In this document: piece after piece, positions 60,439-64,000 of the stretch
How positions within the stretch are numbered: the stretch's first letter is position 1
How the letters are laid out: each line of letters opens with the position of its first letter
Source: Woeseia oceani
GTDB lineage: Bacteria > Pseudomonadota > Gammaproteobacteria > Steroidobacterales > Woeseiaceae
Length of the DNA: 64,000 nt
Assembly: GCF_001677435.1 (NCBI RefSeq)
Contig: NZ_CP016268.1
Coordinates: forward strand, 1,105,001-1,169,000
Direction of reading: 5' to 3'
Position numbers and translations under genes: made by a program
Notes under the pieces: model-generated
Databases searched by the model: none
The model's input: only the letters and a program-made list of their open reading frames with translations
Told to the model about the DNA's origin: nothing

Positions 60439-61803
60439 ATGGCCAAAAAGCCGACCACTAACAATCAGGCAGCTGCGGCGAAATCCGCAGGAAAACTGGG
60501 CGAGCTCAAATCTCGGCTGGCGTTCCTCGTGGGCGCGTTGATTGTGTTCCGCGCAGGTACGTTCATACCTGTTCCGGGTGTGGATCCGGCGGCTCTGGCA
60601 TCATTCTTTGACCAGCAAGCCGGCAACATGCTCGCGCTGTTCAATATGTTCTCGGGCGGTGCCCTGGCGCGCTTTGGCATCTTCGCGCTCGGCATCATGC
60701 CGTACATTTCTGCCTCGATCATCATGCAGATGGCGAGCATGATCGTGCCGTCGCTGCAGCAGCTGCGTAAAGAGGGTGAATCCGGCAAACGGATGATTAC
60801 CCAATACACGCGCTACGGCACGGTTGGTCTTTCTATGTTCCAGTCGGTTGCGGCGGCATCCTGGTTGCAGAGTCAACCCGGTGTGGTGGTTAACCCGGGG
60901 ATGGCGTTCCTGATCACTGCGTGTATCACGCTGGTGACCGGTACGATGTTCCTGATGTGGCTCGGCGAGCAGATCACTGAGCGCGGTGTTGGTAACGGTA
61001 TTTCGATGATCATTCTTGCCGGTATCGTCGCGGGCTTACCCGCAGCGGTGGCTGGTACGGCTGAGCTGGTTCGCAGCGGTCAGATGTCTTCTATTACTGC
61101 CATCCTGTTGTTGCTCGGTGGTATTGCCGTCACGATCTTCGTGGTTTACATGGAGCGCGCGCAAAGGCGCATCACGGTGAACTACGCCAGGCGGCAACAA
61201 GGGCGAAAGATGTTTGCCGCGCAGAGCACGCATCTGCCGTTCAAGATCAATATGTCGGGTGTTATCCCGCCGATCTTTGCGTCCAGTATTCTGTTGTTCC
61301 CGGCCACCATTGCACAGTTCTTTGGCCAGGCCGCCGAACCGAATGCCGCGCAACGTGCATTGCAGACCCTGGGCGCCAATCTTGGTCCGGGTCAGCCTAT
61401 ATACGTGCTGCTGTACGGCGCGATGATTATTTTTTTCTGCTTCTTCTATACGGCGCTGGTCTTCAATTCGAAAGACACGGCTGACAATTTGAAGAAGTCA
61501 GGCGCATTTGTTCCGGGTATCCGGCCAGGTGCACAGACAGCGGATTACATCGATCGGGTGCTGACGCGCCTGACGTTCTGGGGCGCCTTGTACGTAGCTG
61601 GCGTTTGTTTGTTGCCGGAAGTGTTCCGAATGTTCTACCCGAGCATTCCGTTCAACTTCGGTGGTACGTCGCTCCTGATTTTGGTTGTCGTAACAATGGA
61701 TTTCATGTCGCAGATGCAAGCTCATGCAATGAGTCATCAGTACGAGGGCATGATGCAAAAGGCCAATCTGCGGAACTACGGTCGCAGTGGTTCGGTTCGC
61801 TGA
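60439..61803 (+). CDS. secY: Preprotein translocase subunit SecY
   Basis: This 454-residue, ten-span protein is the channel of the SecYEG translocase. [73 protein letters not shown] and [20 protein letters not shown] are family segments. It is about ten residues longer than the Escherichia coli protein, at the N-terminus ([18 protein letters not shown]). It follows rplO by 20 bases. Confidence 0.98.
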   Translation: MAKKPTTNNQAAAAKSAGKLGELKSRLAFLVGALIVFRAGTFIPVPGVDPAALASFFDQQAGNMLALFNMFSGGALARFGIFALGIMPYISASIIMQMASMIVPSLQQLRKEGESGKRMITQYTRYGTVGLSMFQSVAAASWLQSQPGVVVNPGMAFLITACITLVTGTMFLMWLGEQITERGVGNGISMIILAGIVAGLPAAVAGTAELVRSGQMSSITAILLLLGGIAVTIFVVYMERAQRRITVNYARRQQGRKMFAAQSTHLPFKINMSGVIPPIFASSILLFPATIAQFFGQAAEPNAAQRALQTLGANLGPGQPIYVLLYGAMIIFFCFFYTALVFNSKDTADNLKKSGAFVPGIRPGAQTADYIDRVLTRLTFWGALYVAGVCLLPEVFRMFYPSIPFNFGGTSLLILVVVTMDFMSQMQAHAMSHQYEGMMQKANLRNYGRSGSVR

Positions 61804-61830
61804 TTCGTCGGCGGTATTGGGAGAGCGCTC

Positions 61831-61947
61831 ATGAAAGTTAGAGCATCAGTTAAGAAAATGTGCAGAAACTGTAAGGTCATTCGCCGCAACGGTGTTGTAC
61901 GAGTGATTTGTACGTCAGACGCTCGTCATAAGCAGCGTCAGGGCTAA
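61831..61947 (+). CDS. rpmJ: 50S ribosomal protein L36, zinc-binding form
   Basis: The 38-residue protein starts [20 protein letters not shown] and ends ARHKQRQG. Cys11, Cys14, Cys27 and His33 form the zinc ribbon of the C-plus type. GGGAGAG precedes the ATG. It sits between secY and rpsM as in most proteobacteria. Confidence 0.97.
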   Translation: MKVRASVKKMCRNCKVIRRNGVVRVICTSDARHKQRQG

Positions 61948-61963
61948 CAGAAAGGTAACTCAA

Positions 61964-62320
61964 GTGGCTCGTATAGCAGGCATAAACATACCGCTGAATA
62001 AGCACGTCGTGATTGCATTGACGTCTATTTACGGAATTGGCAGAACGCGCGCGAAGCAGATTTGCAACGCAGCGGGTGTTGCTCCCGAAACGCAGGTTAA
62101 AGATCTTGCGGAACCGGAAGTGGCAAAAATTCGTGACGCCGTTGGACACTTTGAAGTCGAGGGTGATCTTCGTCGAGAAACATCGATGAACATCAAGCGC
62201 TTGATGGATCTCGGTTGCTACCGGGGCATTCGTCACCGCCGTGGACTTCCACTGCGTGGCCAGCGTACCCGGACCAATGCGCGCACCCGTAAGGGCCCGC
62301 GTCGTCCGATTAAGCGATAA
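61964..62320 (+). CDS. rpsM: 30S ribosomal protein S13
   Basis: This 118-residue head protein contacts the P-site tRNA and 50S bridges. [20 protein letters not shown], the fragment [18 protein letters not shown], and the basic C-terminal [20 protein letters not shown] are present. The start is GTG at 61964. It begins the alpha-operon gene order. Confidence 0.98.
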   Translation: MARIAGINIPLNKHVVIALTSIYGIGRTRAKQICNAAGVAPETQVKDLAEPEVAKIRDAVGHFEVEGDLRRETSMNIKRLMDLGCYRGIRHRRGLPLRGQRTRTNARTRKGPRRPIKR

Positions 62321-62417
62321 GGTTTTTTTAATTCCCGTACCGCTGCCGGCGTACGTGGCTTACATACCGTAAGTCCGGGCTGGCGCAGGAATAGGGAAGA
62401 ACAGAGCATTTATAGAC

Positions 62418-62801
62418 ATGGCAGATACGAAAACTAAGAAGAAGGTTAAAAAGCATGTGCTCGACGCGATCGCGCACATTCATGCTTCCTTCAATAACAC
62501 GATCATTACGATCACCGATCGGCAGGGCAATGCGCTTTCCTGGGCGACGGCTGGTGGCTGTGGTTTTCGTGGCTCTCGTAAGTCGACACCGTTCGCTGCA
62601 CAGGTAGCTTCTGAAAAGGCTGGCCGTGCTGCACTGGAATTCGGTGTGAAGAACGTCGACGTTCGAGTACGTGGGCCAGGTCCAGGTCGCGAATCCGCAG
62701 TGCGAGCTTTGAACTCGCTCGGTTTTCGCATTCAGAGCATCGAGGATGTAACCCCGATTCCGCATAACGGCTGTCGTCCGCCGAAAAAACGCCGCGTGTA
62801 G
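62418..62801 (+). CDS. rpsK: 30S ribosomal protein S11
   Basis: This 127-residue platform protein has [20 protein letters not shown]-like sequence (here [20 protein letters not shown]), [20 protein letters not shown] and the C-terminal [12 protein letters not shown]. It follows rpsM by 97 bases with no gene between. Confidence 0.98.
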   Translation: MADTKTKKKVKKHVLDAIAHIHASFNNTIITITDRQGNALSWATAGGCGFRGSRKSTPFAAQVASEKAGRAALEFGVKNVDVRVRGPGPGRESAVRALNSLGFRIQSIEDVTPIPHNGCRPPKKRRV

Positions 62802-62812
62802 AGGCTTAGGTA

Positions 62813-63433
62813 ATGGCAAGATATCTCGGACCAAAATGTAAACTGTCGCGCCGCGAAGGCACGGATCTGTTTCTCAAGAGCGGCATACGTCCGCTCGAGT
62901 CGAAGTGCAAGCTGGAGGTTCCGCCTGGCGGCGCCGCTCAGCGTCGACCACGTCTGTCGGACTACGGTTTGCAGTTGCGTGAGAAGCAGAAGCTGCGTCG
63001 CATGTACGGTGTTCTGGAGCGACAGTTCCGCAACTACTACAAGAAAGCCGCCCGTTTGAAGGGTTCCACGGGTGAGAACCTGCTGAGCCTGCTCGAAGGT
63101 CGTCTGGACAACGTCGTCTACCGTATGGGTTTCGCGTCAACACGCGCTGAAGCACGTCAACTCGTCAGCCATAAAGGCATCGAGGTTAACGGTAAGGTGG
63201 TCAATATTCCTTCGCTGCAACTGAATGCCGGTGACACCATTGGTATTCGTGAGAAAGCGAAGAAGCAACTTCGTATCCAAAGCGCGCTCGAAATTTCTGG
63301 TCAGGTGGGTTTGCCTGATTGGGTCGATGTGGATGTGAAGAAGATGGCAGGTGTACTGAAATCGTTGCCGGCGCGGGAAGATATCCTGCCGGACATCAAC
63401 GAGAACCTGGTCGTCGAGCTGTACTCGAAATAG
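62813..63433 (+). CDS. rpsD: 30S ribosomal protein S4
   Basis: The 206-residue protein has the same length as Escherichia coli S4. It starts 16S assembly and, in relatives, represses the alpha operon. [20 protein letters not shown], the S4 RNA-binding domain [20 protein letters not shown], and [17 protein letters not shown] are present. It follows rpsK by eleven bases. Confidence 0.98.
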   Translation: MARYLGPKCKLSRREGTDLFLKSGIRPLESKCKLEVPPGGAAQRRPRLSDYGLQLREKQKLRRMYGVLERQFRNYYKKAARLKGSTGENLLSLLEGRLDNVVYRMGFASTRAEARQLVSHKGIEVNGKVVNIPSLQLNAGDTIGIREKAKKQLRIQSALEISGQVGLPDWVDVDVKKMAGVLKSLPAREDILPDINENLVVELYSK

Positions 63434-63451
63434 TCAGGAGGGTAGTAACCC

Positions 63452-64000
63452 ATGCAGGTATCTGTGAACGAATTTCTGAAGCCGCGCGTTGTGAAAGTCA
63501 CGCCGGTGGACAAATTACACGCCAAGGTAACGATCGAACCGTTCGAACGCGGTTACGGTCATACGCTGGGTAATGCGCTGCGTCGAATTCTGCTCTCTTC
63601 CATGCCAGGAGCAGCAATTGTTGAAGCCGAGATCGAGGGCGTACTCCACGAGTACACCAGCATCGAGGGCGTCCAGGAGGACGTAGTCGACATCTTGCTG
63701 AACCTCAAGCAGGTAGCTGTGCAGATGCACAATCGGGAGACGGCTGAATTGCGTATCTCGAAGAAAGGCCCTGGCACGGTAACTGGCGCTGACATTCAGC
63801 TCGATCATGACGTTGAAATCATGAACCCGGACATCGTCATTGCAACACTGACGAAAGAAGGTCAGCTGAACGTGATTCTGAAAGTTGAGCGCGGCCGCGG
63901 CTATCGTCCGGCTACACAGCGCCCGGCTTTCGAAGAACAGACTGGTCCGATTGGCCGACTCATGCTTGACGCGTCGTTCAGCCCTGTACACCGGGTTACC
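63452..64000 (+). CDS. rpoA: RNA polymerase alpha subunit, C-terminus beyond the window edge
   Basis: The first 183 residues are visible. They begin [20 protein letters not shown] and include the dimerisation motif [20 protein letters not shown] and [20 protein letters not shown]. The C-terminal DNA-binding domain is cut off. AGGAGG at 63436-63441 precedes the ATG. It follows rpsD by 18 bases; rplQ is expected next. Confidence 0.98.
   Translation, partial: MQVSVNEFLKPRVVKVTPVDKLHAKVTIEPFERGYGHTLGNALRRILLSSMPGAAIVEAEIEGVLHEYTSIEGVQEDVVDILLNLKQVAVQMHNRETAELRISKKGPGTVTGADIQLDHDVEIMNPDIVIATLTKEGQLNVILKVERGRGYRPATQRPAFEEQTGPIGRLMLDASFSPVHRVT

Overview
The window is a stretch of a gammaproteobacterial chromosome. 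The evidence is the CmoA/CmoB tRNA-modification pair, an OxyR with the two redox cysteines of the enterobacterial protein, an rplJ leader of the gammaproteobacterial type, and Ada-AlkA/Ogt repair genes. Base composition is moderately GC-rich. The two large TonB-dependent receptors and the many GTG/TTG starts suggest a free-living, probably marine lineage of the Chromatiales/Steroidobacterales/Woeseiales type. That placement is inference only. No insertion sequence, prophage, CRISPR array or rRNA gene was seen.

Positions 1-31000 are accessory and house-keeping genes in short units. At the left edge a tight minus-strand operon reads ATP-grasp ligase, S51/cyanophycinase-like protein, Fes-type esterase, second ATP-grasp protein (cut by the edge). 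It looks like a pathway that makes and processes an amide- or ester-linked small molecule or peptide, and it is the best candidate here for an undescribed system. Next come a short KefB-type antiporter, a TVP38/DedA-like membrane protein, and a peroxide-defence group (oxyR divergent from dps, then a peroxiredoxin-glutaredoxin fusion). These are followed by a TPR protein with a TonB-like C-terminus, an Oar-like TonB-dependent receptor, a lipoprotein, succinate-semialdehyde dehydrogenase, an Ada-AlkA fusion with a separate Ogt, and a second TonB-dependent receptor. Then come a CurA-like reductase, a flavin split-barrel protein, an SLC13-type anion transporter, an OPT-family transporter, a cupin lipoprotein, a GbsR-like regulator, cmoAB and a VanY-type peptidase.

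Positions 31100-64000 hold an unbroken run of translation and transcription genes, all on the plus strand: tRNA-Tyr, tRNA-Gly, tRNA-Thr, tuf, tRNA-Trp, secE, nusG, rplKAJL, rpoBC, rpsLG, fusA, a second tuf, rpsJ, rplCDWB, rpsS, rplV, rpsC, rplP, rpmC, rpsQ, rplNXE, rpsNH, rplFR, rpsE, rpmD, rplO, secY, rpmJ, rpsMKD and rpoA (cut by the right edge). The rif, str, S10, spc and alpha operons, scattered in Escherichia coli, are contiguous here. Clear sigma-70 promoters precede tRNA-Tyr, rpsL and, unusually, rplC. A 624-base non-coding stretch with several hairpins and its own promoter separates rpsJ from rplC. The two tuf genes encode the same protein and are nearly identical in DNA, a sign of gene conversion.

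Calls rest on reading the translated proteins and motifs by eye; no database search was run.
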